From Bacteroidales bacterium (GTDB taxonomy: Bacteria; Bacteroidota; Bacteroidia; Bacteroidales; F082): a stretch of DNA of 64,000 nt. Positions within the stretch are counted from its first letter, which is position 1. Each line of letters starts with the position of its first letter. The DNA lies in assembly GCA_900769945.1 (NCBI GenBank), contig CAAGIO010000014.1, forward strand, positions 1-64,000, in the 5' to 3' direction. The position numbers and the translations under genes are program-made. Below, one piece after another: positions 42,947 through 51,422 of this stretch. The notes under the pieces are model-generated. The model searched no databases and was not told the DNA's origin. It was given only the letters and a program-made list of their open reading frames with translations.

Positions 42947-44377
42947 ATGAAAAGATTTTATAGACTTGCTTTTTTGTTAGTGCTCCTTTGCTATTCATTG
43001 GTGTCTAATGCTCAAAATGATGTGGCATCGTTCTCTTTGATGCGTATGTCTCCTTACGTCAACTACTATAATCCGGGTATCCGCGTGCCTTATAACGGCG
43101 TCTTCGGCCTTGGAATTTCAAATTTTAATGTCTCAGTAAATAACTCAAGCATCAGATATAATAATGTCTTTTCGCCTGATGCCGCTGGAGGCATGATTAT
43201 CGATGGAAAGAAGCTGGTTAACAGCCTTAAAGAGGAAGGAAACTACATTGGAGCAAATTTTAACTTGGACATTATTAATATAGGTGCAAGGTTCGGGAAG
43301 TTGTTTTTCAACATCGACTGGAGGATGAAGATGGAGAACACCCTCTCTTATTCAAAAGATTTTGTTGGATTGTTCGTCTATGGCAACGGTCATTACATGG
43401 GTGCGGATAACCCTTGCAAATTCAATCTCGGATTTGAAACATCATTGTATTCCGAATTAGGTGTCGCAGTGCAATATGATGTTAATAAACAGTTAACAGT
43501 TGGCGTGCGCCCCAAGATTCTTTTTGGTCTTGAAAATGTTTCAATAAATAATAATGACACAAAGATTTACACCGACCCTGATACATACGTCATCACAGCC
43601 GATGCAAACCTTAGTATGAAAGCTGCCTCCTCGGTCTTCATGGGAGATGTTCACACAATTAATGATGTTCTCAATATTGTTGATTCTGAAAATATTATGG
43701 GTAGAATAGGAAGAATAAGCAATAACGTTGGATTCGGATTGGATTTCGGTGCATCTTATTTGATAAATCGTCATTTTGGTGTTGCTTTAGGTGTCTATGA
43801 CTTGGGCTTTGTGAAATGGAATGAGACCTTGGAGAAGACGAAGACTTCCCAGAATGTAGTGATTAATGACGCTTTGGTTACTGACATCACTGACATCTCT
43901 TCAATGGAGTTGGATTATACCACAATGATTGACCGTGTTATTGAAGGTGTCTGGGGTAACGACTCTTTGACAACGGGAGGCTCTTACAAGACATCTTTGA
44001 AGACTAAGATTTCTCTTCAAGGATATTATGAGTTGAATCCTATGCTTCGTGTTACCGCTATAGGACAGATGTACTATTTCAATAAGAAGATGCGCCCGTC
44101 ATTGACTCTTGCTTATTCAGGCTCTTTTGTTAATGTTATTGATTTGATGGCAAATGTGACGATGTCGAAATATTTTGGAAGCAAGGTAGGCCTTGGTCTC
44201 GGAATACATTTAGGGCCTATCAACTTATATGCTACAGCTGACAATGTCCTTATGCTCGGCAAGGTTTCAGCATCAGCGATGGAGGCTCTCACTTCGTGGA
44301 ACTCCGCCGGCTTCCGTGTCGGACTTGTTTTATCTTTCGGTAAATACCAAGAGGCGAAATACCGTGTAGAGGAATAG
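42947..44377 (+). CDS. Predicted outer-membrane beta-barrel protein (DUF5723-like)
   Basis: 476 aa. The signal peptide ends VSNAQN. The mature start SFSLMRMSPYVNYYNPGIRVPYNGVFGLGISNFNVSVNNSSIRYNNVF resembles the DUF5723 family as I remember it. Many amphipathic strands follow, ending with SAGFRVGLVLSFGKYQEAKYRVEE, where the strand GFRVGLVLSFG could be the last barrel strand. It is the second gene of a pair with the lipoprotein upstream. Function unknown. The mRNA ends at the hairpin 44393-44433. Confidence 0.75.
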   Translation: MKRFYRLAFLLVLLCYSLVSNAQNDVASFSLMRMSPYVNYYNPGIRVPYNGVFGLGISNFNVSVNNSSIRYNNVFSPDAAGGMIIDGKKLVNSLKEEGNYIGANFNLDIINIGARFGKLFFNIDWRMKMENTLSYSKDFVGLFVYGNGHYMGADNPCKFNLGFETSLYSELGVAVQYDVNKQLTVGVRPKILFGLENVSINNNDTKIYTDPDTYVITADANLSMKAASSVFMGDVHTINDVLNIVDSENIMGRIGRISNNVGFGLDFGASYLINRHFGVALGVYDLGFVKWNETLEKTKTSQNVVINDALVTDITDISSMELDYTTMIDRVIEGVWGNDSLTTGGSYKTSLKTKISLQGYYELNPMLRVTAIGQMYYFNKKMRPSLTLAYSGSFVNVIDLMANVTMSKYFGSKVGLGLGIHLGPINLYATADNVLMLGKVSASAMEALTSWNSAGFRVGLVLSFGKYQEAKYRVEE

Positions 44378-44392
44378 GAGGGGCTTAAACAA

Positions 44393-44433
44393 AAAAACAG
44401 GGTGCACGTCAATAAGTCATGCACCCTGTTTTT
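44393..44433. terminator. Bidirectional terminator between the barrel gene and gcvT
   Basis: Arms AAAAACAGGGTGCA and TGCACCCTGTTTTT, 13-nt loop, between convergent genes. Confidence 0.9.
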
Positions 44434-44447
44434 ATATTATCAAACGA

Positions 44448-45578
44448 TTAGTTTTCACCTTTGTAGAAAGGGAGACGTACTACTACGGCAGGGATGAGTT
44501 TCTCTCTAATCTTGATGAAGATTTCGCTTCCAACCTTTGAGAACTCTTTCTTCACGTAACCCATACCTATAGCTTTCTTCACGCTTGGGCCCATTGTGCC
44601 AGAGGTTACCTCGCCGATGTGGTTGCCTTCAGCGTCGCAAATCTCATACTCGTGGCGAGCAATGCCTTTGCCTGTTATCTCGAAAGCAACGAGCTTGCGT
44701 GTTACGCCTTCAGCCTTCTGTTTCTCGTTGTATTCTCTGTCGATGAAGTTGTTTCCGTCAACGAACTTTGTTATCCAGCCGAGACCAGCCTCCATTGGAG
44801 ATGTGGTGTCGCAGATGTCGTTTCCGTAGAGGCAGAAACCCATCTCAAGACGCAAGGTGTCGCGTGCGCCGAGTCCTATTGGCTTGATGCCAAATTCCTT
44901 GCCCGCTTCAAGAACTTGCTTGTACACGTTGACAGCCTCTGCATTAGGAATGTAAATCTCACATCCGCCTGAACCGGTATAGCCTGTTGTTGAGAAGATG
45001 ATGTCCTTCACTCCTGCGAACTCGATGATTTTGAATGTGTAGTATTCCATGTCTTCGACGCTTGCGCTTGTGAGTTTCTGCATGGCCTTCAATGCGAGTG
45101 GGCCCTGCACTGCAAGCTGTGACCAGCTGTTGCTCTCATTCATGAACTCTTTTCCGAGCTCCATGCCCATCTCTTTGGCTACCTCCGACATCCAAGCCCA
45201 GTCCTTGTCAATGTTGGCGGCGTTAGGTACCATGAAGTATTCCTCTGCTGATACGCGATAGACTAACATGTCGTCAACGATGCCGCCCTTGCCGTTAGGT
45301 AATGTGGTGTACAACACCTTGCCGTCATATAATGAGGCGATGTCGTTTGATGTGCAGCGTTGTACCAAGTCGAAAGCCTTTGGACCTTTTGCGCGGAACT
45401 CTCCCATGTGTGAGACATCAAATACTCCAACACCCTTGCGGACTGTCTCGTGTTCGATGTTGACGCCCTCGAATTGTACAGGCATGTCGAATCCGGCAAA
45501 TGGAACCATCTTGGCTCCCATCTCATAATGCATTGCGTTCAATGCGGTCTTTTTTAAGTTATCTGTGTTTTCCATCAT
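44448..45578 (-). CDS. gcvT: Aminomethyltransferase, glycine cleavage T protein
   Basis: 376 aa THF-dependent enzyme that takes the aminomethyl group from the H protein, giving methylene-THF and ammonia. Signatures: GAKMVPFAGFDMPVQFEGVNIEHETVRKGVGVFDVSHMGEFR, QRCTSNDIASLYDGKVLYTTLPNGKGGIVDDMLVYR, LAVQGPLALKAMQ, IFSTTGYTGSGGCEIYIP and IGLGARDTLRLEMGFCLYGNDI. The carboxy-terminal barrel ends EIFIKIREKLIPAVVVRLPFYKG. No gcvP or gcvH gene is nearby. I saw no glycine riboswitch: the leader from the -7 at 45613-45620 is only about 35 nt. Confidence 0.97.
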   Translation of the reverse strand: MMENTDNLKKTALNAMHYEMGAKMVPFAGFDMPVQFEGVNIEHETVRKGVGVFDVSHMGEFRAKGPKAFDLVQRCTSNDIASLYDGKVLYTTLPNGKGGIVDDMLVYRVSAEEYFMVPNAANIDKDWAWMSEVAKEMGMELGKEFMNESNSWSQLAVQGPLALKAMQKLTSASVEDMEYYTFKIIEFAGVKDIIFSTTGYTGSGGCEIYIPNAEAVNVYKQVLEAGKEFGIKPIGLGARDTLRLEMGFCLYGNDICDTTSPMEAGLGWITKFVDGNNFIDREYNEKQKAEGVTRKLVAFEITGKGIARHEYEICDAEGNHIGEVTSGTMGPSVKKAIGMGYVKKEFSKVGSEIFIKIREKLIPAVVVRLPFYKGEN

Positions 45579-45612
45579 ACGTGAAATTAGTATTAATCTT
45601 AATTATCGATTG

Positions 45613-45620
45613 CAAAAATA
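45613..45620 (-). promoter_or_regulatory. -7 element of gcvT
   Basis: TATTTTTG on the minus strand, 34 bp before the ATG at 45578. It is divergent from the -7 of the next gene, 13 bp away. Confidence 0.6.
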
Positions 45621-45633
45621 GTAAAATTTGAAT

Positions 45634-45641
45634 TATCTTTG
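45634..45641 (+). promoter_or_regulatory. -7 element of the secreted unknown gene
   Basis: TATCTTTG on the plus strand, 17 bp before the ATG at 45659. Confidence 0.6.
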
Positions 45642-45658
45642 CATAAAATTTATTTATA

Positions 45659-46933
45659 ATGAAAAACTTTGTAAAACACATATTATTGTTCATTGTCATG
45701 GTGATAGCCGTTCCTCGCGCTGATGCCGCATACCTCCTTATCCCAATGGACGAGACGCAGTCAAACCACCTGAAGGCCTATGGTATTGCTTATTGGGTCC
45801 TTGAACGCGATGTGGAGATAAGCTGGCTGCTTAACTATAGGGGTGGAAGCTATCTCATCCCTTACCATGATAGCTTTGAGCGAGAATGCAGGCTGCGTAA
45901 TGTGTCGTTTTCCGTCATCGCCGATGTGCAGGCTCAGTCTATCCTGAATGAGATTGCCGACCCCGGAGTGAATATGGACGAGATGAAGCTGCAGAAGGTG
46001 CCGCGTCTCGCCGTTTACGCCCCCAAAAACATACTCCCGTGGGACGATGCCGTGACTCTCGTCCTGACATACGCCGAGATTCCTTTCGACATCATCTATG
46101 ACGACGAGGTGCTTGACGGTCTGCTACCTACATACGACTGGCTCCACATGCACCATGAGGATTTCACTGGCCAATATGGGAAGTTCTGGGCAAGATACCG
46201 CAACTACCCTTGGTATCAGGAAGATGTGAAGGAGCAGGAGGCTACCGCACGCCGACACGGATACACCAAGGTCTCTCAACTGAAGCTTGCAGTAGCTAAG
46301 AAAATACGCGACTTCGTTGCTGGCGGCGGCTACCTCTTCGCAATGTGCTCCGCCCCCGACAGCTTTGATATCGCTCTCGCTGCCGAAGGCCTCGACATTT
46401 GTGACGTGATGTTTGACGGCGACGCCATACGCCCCGGCGACCCCTCTCACCTTAATTATGACAACTGCTTGGCATTCACCGACTTCACTGTTTCTACCAA
46501 CCCTCAGGAATATGAAGTCTCTGATATTGATGTCACAAATAGACGCCCAAAGTCGATAAATGAGAATAACGACTTCTTCCTCCTCTTCGATTTCTCGGCA
46601 AAATGGGATCCCGTGCCTACTATGCTCACCCAGAACCATGAGAAGATGATAAAGGGTTTTATGGGACAGACCACCGCCTTCGATAAGAGCCTGGTTAAAC
46701 CTACCGTCGTGGTCCTCGGCGATAATGCCGCTTTCGAGGAAGACAGGTATATCCATGGTGATTTCGGCAACGGATTCTGGACTTTCTTCGGCGGACACGA
46801 CCCCGAAGACTATCAGCATCTTGTAGGTGACCCTCCAACAGAACTCGACATGCACCCGAACTCGCCCGGCTATAGGCTTATCCTAAATAATGTCCTTTTC
46901 CCCGCCGCTAAGAAGAAAAAACAAAAAACCTGA
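45659..46933 (+). CDS. Secreted protein of unknown function, glutaminase-like segment
   Basis: 424 aa. Signal peptide of about 24 residues ending RADA. The mature protein opens YLLIPMDETQSNHLKAYGIAYWVLERDVEISWLLNYRGGSYLI. The segment LAVYAPKNILPWDDAVTLVLTYAEIPFDIIYDDEVL and then KKIRDFVAGGGYLFAMCSAPDSFDIALAAEGLD resemble a class I glutamine-amidotransferase-like fold, with a cysteine at the place of the nucleophile elbow (AMCSAPD). From memory, relatives in Bacteroidetes are labelled asparagine synthetase B. That label looks wrong for an exported protein without the synthetase domain. The end is a lysine-rich tail. yebC follows on the same strand with its own promoter. Confidence 0.75.
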   Translation: MKNFVKHILLFIVMVIAVPRADAAYLLIPMDETQSNHLKAYGIAYWVLERDVEISWLLNYRGGSYLIPYHDSFERECRLRNVSFSVIADVQAQSILNEIADPGVNMDEMKLQKVPRLAVYAPKNILPWDDAVTLVLTYAEIPFDIIYDDEVLDGLLPTYDWLHMHHEDFTGQYGKFWARYRNYPWYQEDVKEQEATARRHGYTKVSQLKLAVAKKIRDFVAGGGYLFAMCSAPDSFDIALAAEGLDICDVMFDGDAIRPGDPSHLNYDNCLAFTDFTVSTNPQEYEVSDIDVTNRRPKSINENNDFFLLFDFSAKWDPVPTMLTQNHEKMIKGFMGQTTAFDKSLVKPTVVVLGDNAAFEEDRYIHGDFGNGFWTFFGGHDPEDYQHLVGDPPTELDMHPNSPGYRLILNNVLFPAAKKKKQKT

Positions 46934-46990
46934 TTGAGAGCGTTGTGTGCTTTTTTTTGATAAAAATGGTGTTTATTTTATAAAATTTCA

Positions 46991-46998
46991 TATTTTTG
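46991..46998 (+). promoter_or_regulatory. -7 element of yebC
   Basis: TATTTTTG, 21 bp before the ATG at 47020; it supports that start over the in-frame TTG at 46996, which would overlap it. Confidence 0.65.
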
Positions 46999-47019
46999 CA
47001 CCCTAAATCAGTTAAAAAT

Positions 47020-47730
47020 ATGGGAAGAGCATTTGAATACCGCAAGGCGGCAAAGATGAAAAGATGGGGCCACATGTCAAAAGTGTTCCCGAAACTTGGC
47101 AAAATTATTACTATCGCAGCAAAAGAAGGCGGTCCCGATCCTGATATGAACCCGAAACTTCGTCAGGCTATCCTCAATGCAAAAGCCGAGAATATGCCTA
47201 AAGATAATATTGATGCTGCTATTAAACGCGCTACCGACAAGAATACCGCTGATATGGTTGAGGTGGTATATGAAGGAAAAGGACCTCACGGCGTGCTTTG
47301 CGTTGTAGAATGTGCAACAGATAACACAACACGTACCGTCGCTAACGTCCGCTCTTACTTCAATAAGTGTGGCGGCGAACTCCTCAAAACTGGCCAGCTT
47401 GAGTTCATGTTTACTCGTAAGGCTGTCTTCCAAGTCGAATTCCCAGCCGGAACAACAAAAGATGACTTCGAACTCGACCTCATCGACGCCGGCCTTGACG
47501 AGATTGAAGAGACTGAAGACGGCACCTTCGTTTATGCCGATTGGACATCATACGGAACAATGCACGATGCCCTCGAAGCAAGCAAGATAAATATTATCAA
47601 AGCTAACCTGCAACGCTTCGCTAACAACCCCGTCTCTTATTCTGACGAGCAGATCGAAAGCATTATGAACTTCCTTGACAAAGTTGAAGATGATGAGGAC
47701 GTTCAGAATGTCTATACTAATATGGAATAA
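47020..47730 (+). CDS. YebC/PmpR family protein
   Basis: 236 aa from the ATG at 47020. Signatures: MGRAFEYRKAAKMKRWGHMSKVFPKLGKIITIAAKEGGPDPDMNPKLRQAILNAKAENMPKDNIDAAIKRA, then YEGKGPHGVLCVVECATDNTTRTVANVRSYFNKCGGELLKTGQLEFMFTRKAVF. The family was called a transcription regulator. Some members have lately been shown to help ribosomes at polyproline stalls, so the translational role is as likely. Full length. Confidence 0.95.
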   Translation: MGRAFEYRKAAKMKRWGHMSKVFPKLGKIITIAAKEGGPDPDMNPKLRQAILNAKAENMPKDNIDAAIKRATDKNTADMVEVVYEGKGPHGVLCVVECATDNTTRTVANVRSYFNKCGGELLKTGQLEFMFTRKAVFQVEFPAGTTKDDFELDLIDAGLDEIEETEDGTFVYADWTSYGTMHDALEASKINIIKANLQRFANNPVSYSDEQIESIMNFLDKVEDDEDVQNVYTNME

Positions 47731-47759
47731 TTTTATTCTTAGTTTGTTTATAATTTGAT

Positions 47760-47787
47760 AACGGCAATCACCCATTGCCGTTTTTTT
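47760..47787 (+). terminator. Terminator of yebC
   Basis: AACGGCAAT, 5-nt loop, ATTGCCGTT and a run of T. Confidence 0.9.
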
Positions 47788-48010
47788 ATGCACTCTTTCT
47801 CCGCTTCCCTTTCTATCTAAGCAATAGCAATGGTCAAGTGGGGTGGGCGTGAGCGTTGGGTGACAAGGCTATACCTGTATTTTTTAAACCTCACATCCCT
47901 TGATAACATCGAAATAATAATGTGACTTATCATAATTATTTGTATTGTTTCTTTTTGTATATCAATGAGTTGAATGCTTGTTATCGTTATTTGTCGTGCA
48001 GCAGTAAAGA

Positions 48011-48044
48011 CAGTCGAGGCCTTACTTTAGTAAGGCCTCGACTG
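48011..48044 (-). terminator. Hairpin after the ureohydrolase gene
   Basis: A 14-bp perfect stem, CAGTCGAGGCCTTA and complement, extendable to 16 bp around a tiny loop, 33 bp after the stop codon. The following U-run is short. Confidence 0.7.
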
Positions 48045-48077
48045 TTAACAAATCTTTGTAAATAAGAAGACTCGAAA

Positions 48078-49103
48078 TCAAACTATTCCGCAGAGGTGGT
48101 AAAGCACCCTTGCGCCGACATTGCCGTCCCATTCGGTGTCCTCGCCGGGAGACACCTCGCATAAGTCGAAGCCGAGTATTTCTTTCCCACTCTCTTTAAC
48201 TCTGTTTAACAGATACATCAGCTCTTCATATTCCATTCCGCCCGGAACAGGTGTCCCCGTGTTAGGACATAGCTTCGGGTCGAGGCCGTCAATGTCGATG
48301 GAGATATACACTTTCTCAGGCAGTCTCGCAACAATATCGTCACATATAGCCTTCCAAGTCGCTCCCTCAAACATCTTACGGCGGTTGTCGCGGTCGTAAA
48401 ACACCTCAATCCTGCCTTCAGAATCGGTAATAAGCTGTTTCTCCTCATGGCAGTAGTCGCGGATGCCTACTTGTACAAGCTTCTTCACGTTGTTGAGTTT
48501 CATTACGTTATAGAAAATCGAGGCGTGTGAGTGCTTGAAACCTTCAAAACAATCGCGTAGGTCGCTGTGAGCATCAACATGAAGTATCCCGTATTCGGTG
48601 CCAATATTATGAAGGTATTGGTGGTAAGGGAGCGGGGTGCTGTGGTCTCCGCCGAGTATTCCTACCTTCTTGCCCCTGCTCTTCCAATACTCTATCCTGT
48701 TGCGTAGCCATTCGTACATCTTCTCGAAACCGTTTTCAATGGCTTGGTAATGTTCGGAATACCTCTCCGGATGTTCGTCAACATCGCCGTCTTCTATTCC
48801 TTCGATAATCTCTTCGCTTATCGGGATGAGGCTGTCGTGCAAATCTCTTAACTCTTCCGGGAACTCGTCCATCCAGATGCCGCGTTGCCACACATCTGGG
48901 TAGTCGTGATGGCAGAGGTCAACCTGCATAGAAGCGTCAAAGACCGCTTGAGGACCGTCAACGGTGCCTCGGTTGTAACTTGTGGTTAATTCCCATTCGA
49001 CGGGGATGATGATTATCTCTGATTCCTCTTCAGTGAAAGGGAGTCCGAAAATTCCTGAGCCGAGGGCTGCTGCTGCGTTTGGGTTAAATGTGTTGTCTGA
49101 CAT
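48078..49103 (-). CDS. Agmatinase/arginase (ureohydrolase) family protein
   Basis: 341 aa binuclear manganese hydrolase fold. Metal motifs: GILGGDHSTPLPYHQYL, GILHVDAHSDLRDCFEG and VYISIDIDGLDPKLCPNTGTPVPGG. The family splits guanidino compounds (agmatine, arginine, formiminoglutamate and others). Substrate is uncertain; homologues in Bacteroidetes are usually called agmatinase family. Formimidoylglutamase is less likely because FtcD already handles that substrate. It follows an S41 protease gene by 23 bp, as the last gene of a three-gene unit. Confidence 0.85.
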   Translation of the reverse strand: MSDNTFNPNAAAALGSGIFGLPFTEEESEIIIIPVEWELTTSYNRGTVDGPQAVFDASMQVDLCHHDYPDVWQRGIWMDEFPEELRDLHDSLIPISEEIIEGIEDGDVDEHPERYSEHYQAIENGFEKMYEWLRNRIEYWKSRGKKVGILGGDHSTPLPYHQYLHNIGTEYGILHVDAHSDLRDCFEGFKHSHASIFYNVMKLNNVKKLVQVGIRDYCHEEKQLITDSEGRIEVFYDRDNRRKMFEGATWKAICDDIVARLPEKVYISIDIDGLDPKLCPNTGTPVPGGMEYEELMYLLNRVKESGKEILGFDLCEVSPGEDTEWDGNVGARVLYHLCGIV

Positions 49104-49126
49104 TATTGTTCAATAGATTATTAAAG

Positions 49127-50428
49127 TTAATTGTAATTGCGGATATAATCGATGGCAGCTTCTGTCTGCGGTGCGAAGCTGTGTTCTGGAGCGTCTTTCC
49201 TTAATATCACTTTGTCAGGGGTGAATCCTATCCCTTCAATGATTCCATGTTCTTCAAATTTCGACTCGAAGGTGGATGTATAGACGTAGTGCCCGTTTTG
49301 AAAGTGCTGGTCACCGAAGGTGCCTGAATAAGTGATGTCAACCATTGTGGGGTCGTACAGAGGTCCTGTAGCTCCGAAAGTGCGTTCGCCTATGCTGTAG
49401 CCTGTCGGGATTGAGCTTGAGATACTAATGGCTTCTATCTCTCCCATGCTTATTGAGTTGATGTCGCAAAGGACGACGTAAGGGATGTTTTCTTTTGCGA
49501 TGTTGCGGTGGTATCTGTAGTCTGGCTTCAAGGTGTAAGGCATCCACACGGAGTGTTCGAGTCGGCCGGGACCTTCCTTATACCTTACTAAAAGCGGAGC
49601 CACCTCCTCATCTATGAAACTTCCAATGAGAAGGTCAAGGTCGTCCTGATAACCGCCGTTGTTTGTGCGGTTGTCGAGTATGATACCGGCTAACTGCTCC
49701 TTTGGTGTCTCTGCTATCGTTTTAAACCATTTCTCAACAATAGTTGCTGCCTGCCCATATTGGGAGTCGCTGCCTAACTCGAGCATCACGGGTGTAAGAA
49801 CGGCGCACGACTGCCAGAGGTAAGGGATGATACGTCCGTCATCGAGACGAATCTTGAAGTAATGGTATGTCACATCGGCAGGGCTTTGTCCATAGGTCGT
49901 GATTGATTCATGTTCTATAATAGAATATCCGTCCATCTCGTTCTCAATATCTGAAAGGAAGTTCAAGATGTTCTGTCTCGCTTCAGTCCTGCTTTCAAAA
50001 TAATACTCCCTGTTTGGCACCTCGAACGAGCTTGGCCTTATGACGCAATAGTTTGGCTCGTTATTCAAAGGGTGAATGTTGACAATAACAACAGTCATGT
50101 GGTGGTCTTTCATGTTACGAAGTATGTTAGAATAAAGCTCGTTAATCTGTTCTATCGAGATGCTCTCGCCGGCAGCGTAGCGGGCGTCTAACTCTTGGAA
50201 CTTAGGCATATAGGTCGAATAGATTTCGTCCCAATCAGTGTCCTCGATATCCCAGAAGACGTATCCCGTGCTGATATTCTTCCAGATGAACTCAAACTGC
50301 TCTGAATATGTGGTGTATGCGAGTTTGTTTGTCTCACCAATATATGGTATTGTGTCGGCTTTCTTCCTGCAAGAGCTTATGCTTGCCGCAAATACGATTA
50401 GTATTGCAAAGATGTATATTTTTTTCAT
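49127..50428 (-). CDS. S41 family peptidase, lipoprotein
   Basis: 433 aa from the ATG at 50428 (MKKIYIFAILIV); a longer in-frame start at 50455 would overlap the previous gene. The signal peptide ends ASISSCRKK, a lipobox. The tail-specific-protease core shows LAGIILDNRTNNGGYQDDLDLLIGSF, matching the usual RxNxGG strand, and VVLCDINSISMGEIEAI, where a serine within NSISMGE is the likely nucleophile. The carboxy terminus GYSIGERTFGATGPLYDP is also family-like. It is placed between an outer-membrane barrel gene (4 bp) and a ureohydrolase gene. Confidence 0.85.
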   Translation of the reverse strand: MKKIYIFAILIVFAASISSCRKKADTIPYIGETNKLAYTTYSEQFEFIWKNISTGYVFWDIEDTDWDEIYSTYMPKFQELDARYAAGESISIEQINELYSNILRNMKDHHMTVVIVNIHPLNNEPNYCVIRPSSFEVPNREYYFESRTEARQNILNFLSDIENEMDGYSIIEHESITTYGQSPADVTYHYFKIRLDDGRIIPYLWQSCAVLTPVMLELGSDSQYGQAATIVEKWFKTIAETPKEQLAGIILDNRTNNGGYQDDLDLLIGSFIDEEVAPLLVRYKEGPGRLEHSVWMPYTLKPDYRYHRNIAKENIPYVVLCDINSISMGEIEAISISSSIPTGYSIGERTFGATGPLYDPTMVDITYSGTFGDQHFQNGHYVYTSTFESKFEEHGIIEGIGFTPDKVILRKDAPEHSFAPQTEAAIDYIRNYN

Positions 50429-50432
50429 GGTT

Positions 50433-51101
50433 TTAGAATTTATATGATGCGCCAAAAGTTATTGACAATGTGTTGAGGTATCGTGGGTCGTTAAGGTTCT
50501 CGTATCCTTTGTTATGGCTTACAAGGTCGTAATATAATATCGCGTCAGCTTGTATGCCCCAGCACTCGTTGATGTCGAATCCTAATCCTATGCCTCCGCA
50601 TACACCGGCGTTAAACCGCCTGTCTTCTGATGTGAACTCCATTCGCTCGTCAAAGTCGTGGAAGAATATTGTGTAGTCGGTGGTCCAGAATGATGTGCCG
50701 CTCCGTCTTGCGCTCACCCAATATCCGACGTAGCCACCTGTAAGGAGATGCCCCCTAAGCCTCTCACCTCCAAAAGAGAAGTCGGCCATGACCGGAAGTG
50801 TGAGGTATGAGTTTCGATACTCGGAATATACCTTGTCAATGTAGTTTAATGTCCGGTTCATTTTATGAGAACGCTGCATGAAACTTAAGTCAGAGCGTAA
50901 TGCGAAGAAGTCGTTGAACTGATATTTAGCGAACACCCCGACGTCGTTGCCTGTTTTGTTTGAGTAAACTTCATCAATACGCCCTGCTTGAGAACGTGTG
51001 ATTGATGTGATGTTGCACCCTTCCTTGATGCCGATAGACCACTGCGCCTTAATACTAAGTGCGAGAAGCAGTAGTAAGATTAGTGTTAAAGATTTTTTCA
51101 T
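50433..51101 (-). CDS. Outer-membrane beta-barrel protein, PorT-like
   Basis: 222 aa. The signal peptide ends LSIKAQ. It begins WSIGIKEGCNITSIT and ends LNTLSITFGASYKF, with the terminal phenylalanine of outer-membrane barrels. About eight amphipathic strands are visible, such as FFALRSDLSFMQRSHKM, LTLPVMADFSFG and FNAGVCGGIGLGFDI. It fits the outer-membrane protein family that includes PorT; whether it takes part in T9SS is not shown. A repeated 19-bp palindrome-like site abuts its start codon, and two -7 elements lie at 51191-51206. Confidence 0.85.
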   Translation of the reverse strand: MKKSLTLILLLLLALSIKAQWSIGIKEGCNITSITRSQAGRIDEVYSNKTGNDVGVFAKYQFNDFFALRSDLSFMQRSHKMNRTLNYIDKVYSEYRNSYLTLPVMADFSFGGERLRGHLLTGGYVGYWVSARRSGTSFWTTDYTIFFHDFDERMEFTSEDRRFNAGVCGGIGLGFDINECWGIQADAILYYDLVSHNKGYENLNDPRYLNTLSITFGASYKF

Positions 51102-51120
51102 ACCTTATTAATTAATAGGT
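51102..51120. repeat. 19-bp palindrome-like repeat, copy 2
   Basis: ACCTTATTAATTAATAGGT, identical to 18455-18473. This copy is directly against the start codon of the barrel gene (51101), inside the expected leader. Confidence 0.6.
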
Positions 51121-51190
51121 TATTAATTCAAAAAAATAGCGTCGTCAGTTTTTTGATGTTAATCATTAGCAAATGACTTTTATCAAGCAA

Positions 51191-51206
51191 CAAAAATACA
51201 AAAATA
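51191..51206 (-). promoter_or_regulatory. Two -7 elements of the barrel/S41/ureohydrolase unit
   Basis: TATTTTTG at 51199-51206 and again at 51191-51198 on the minus strand, directly tandem, giving a leader of about 85-90 nt. Confidence 0.55.
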
Positions 51207-51385
51207 TTTTTTTTATAATCCTATGCTCGTGAATTAATAATGAATTATGTAGCCATGAGAAGGTTTTGCGGATTTGAATATCGGTATTGATATTTGGGCT
51301 TTATTTCATGAAAGAAGATGGTGTGTCAGGTTGAGAATAATGGAGATATGTGATGGGAAATGGCTAATTGGTTGCTTTTGGATAA

Positions 51386-51411
51386 AAAATCCCGCCGAAA
51401 GGCGGGATTTT
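51386..51411 (-). terminator. Terminator of serC-serA-DUF1015
   Basis: AAAATCCCGCC, loop of 4, GGCGGGATTTT; further T's follow on the minus strand. It is 12 bp after the DUF1015 stop. Confidence 0.9.
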
Positions 51412-51422
51412 AAGTATGGTTC

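Larger units (their letters stand above)
47731..48077. other. Intergenic region without a gene, 347 bp
   Basis: Between convergent yebC and the ureohydrolase gene. It holds the terminator of yebC (47760-47787) and a strong hairpin at 48011-48044. Between these I see only AT-rich DNA with one G-rich patch (47829-47860) and no ORF that looks coding. Confidence 0.7.
51102..51422. other. Intergenic region without a gene, 321 bp
   Basis: Between the barrel gene (-) and the DUF1015 gene (-). It holds the 19-bp repeat, two overlapping -7 elements and the terminator of the serine operon. Short frames here show no coding character. Confidence 0.7.

Noticed and set aside
45579..45658. Glycine riboswitch before gcvT
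   Set aside because: The leader is only about 35 nt and shows no aptamer pattern.
45659..46933. Asparagine synthetase B
   Set aside because: No ATP-pyrophosphatase domain, and a signal peptide is present.
48078..49103. Formimidoylglutamase (hutG) as the identity of the ureohydrolase
   Set aside because: The family cannot be split by eye, and the fused FtcD already consumes formiminoglutamate; it is also far from the hut genes.
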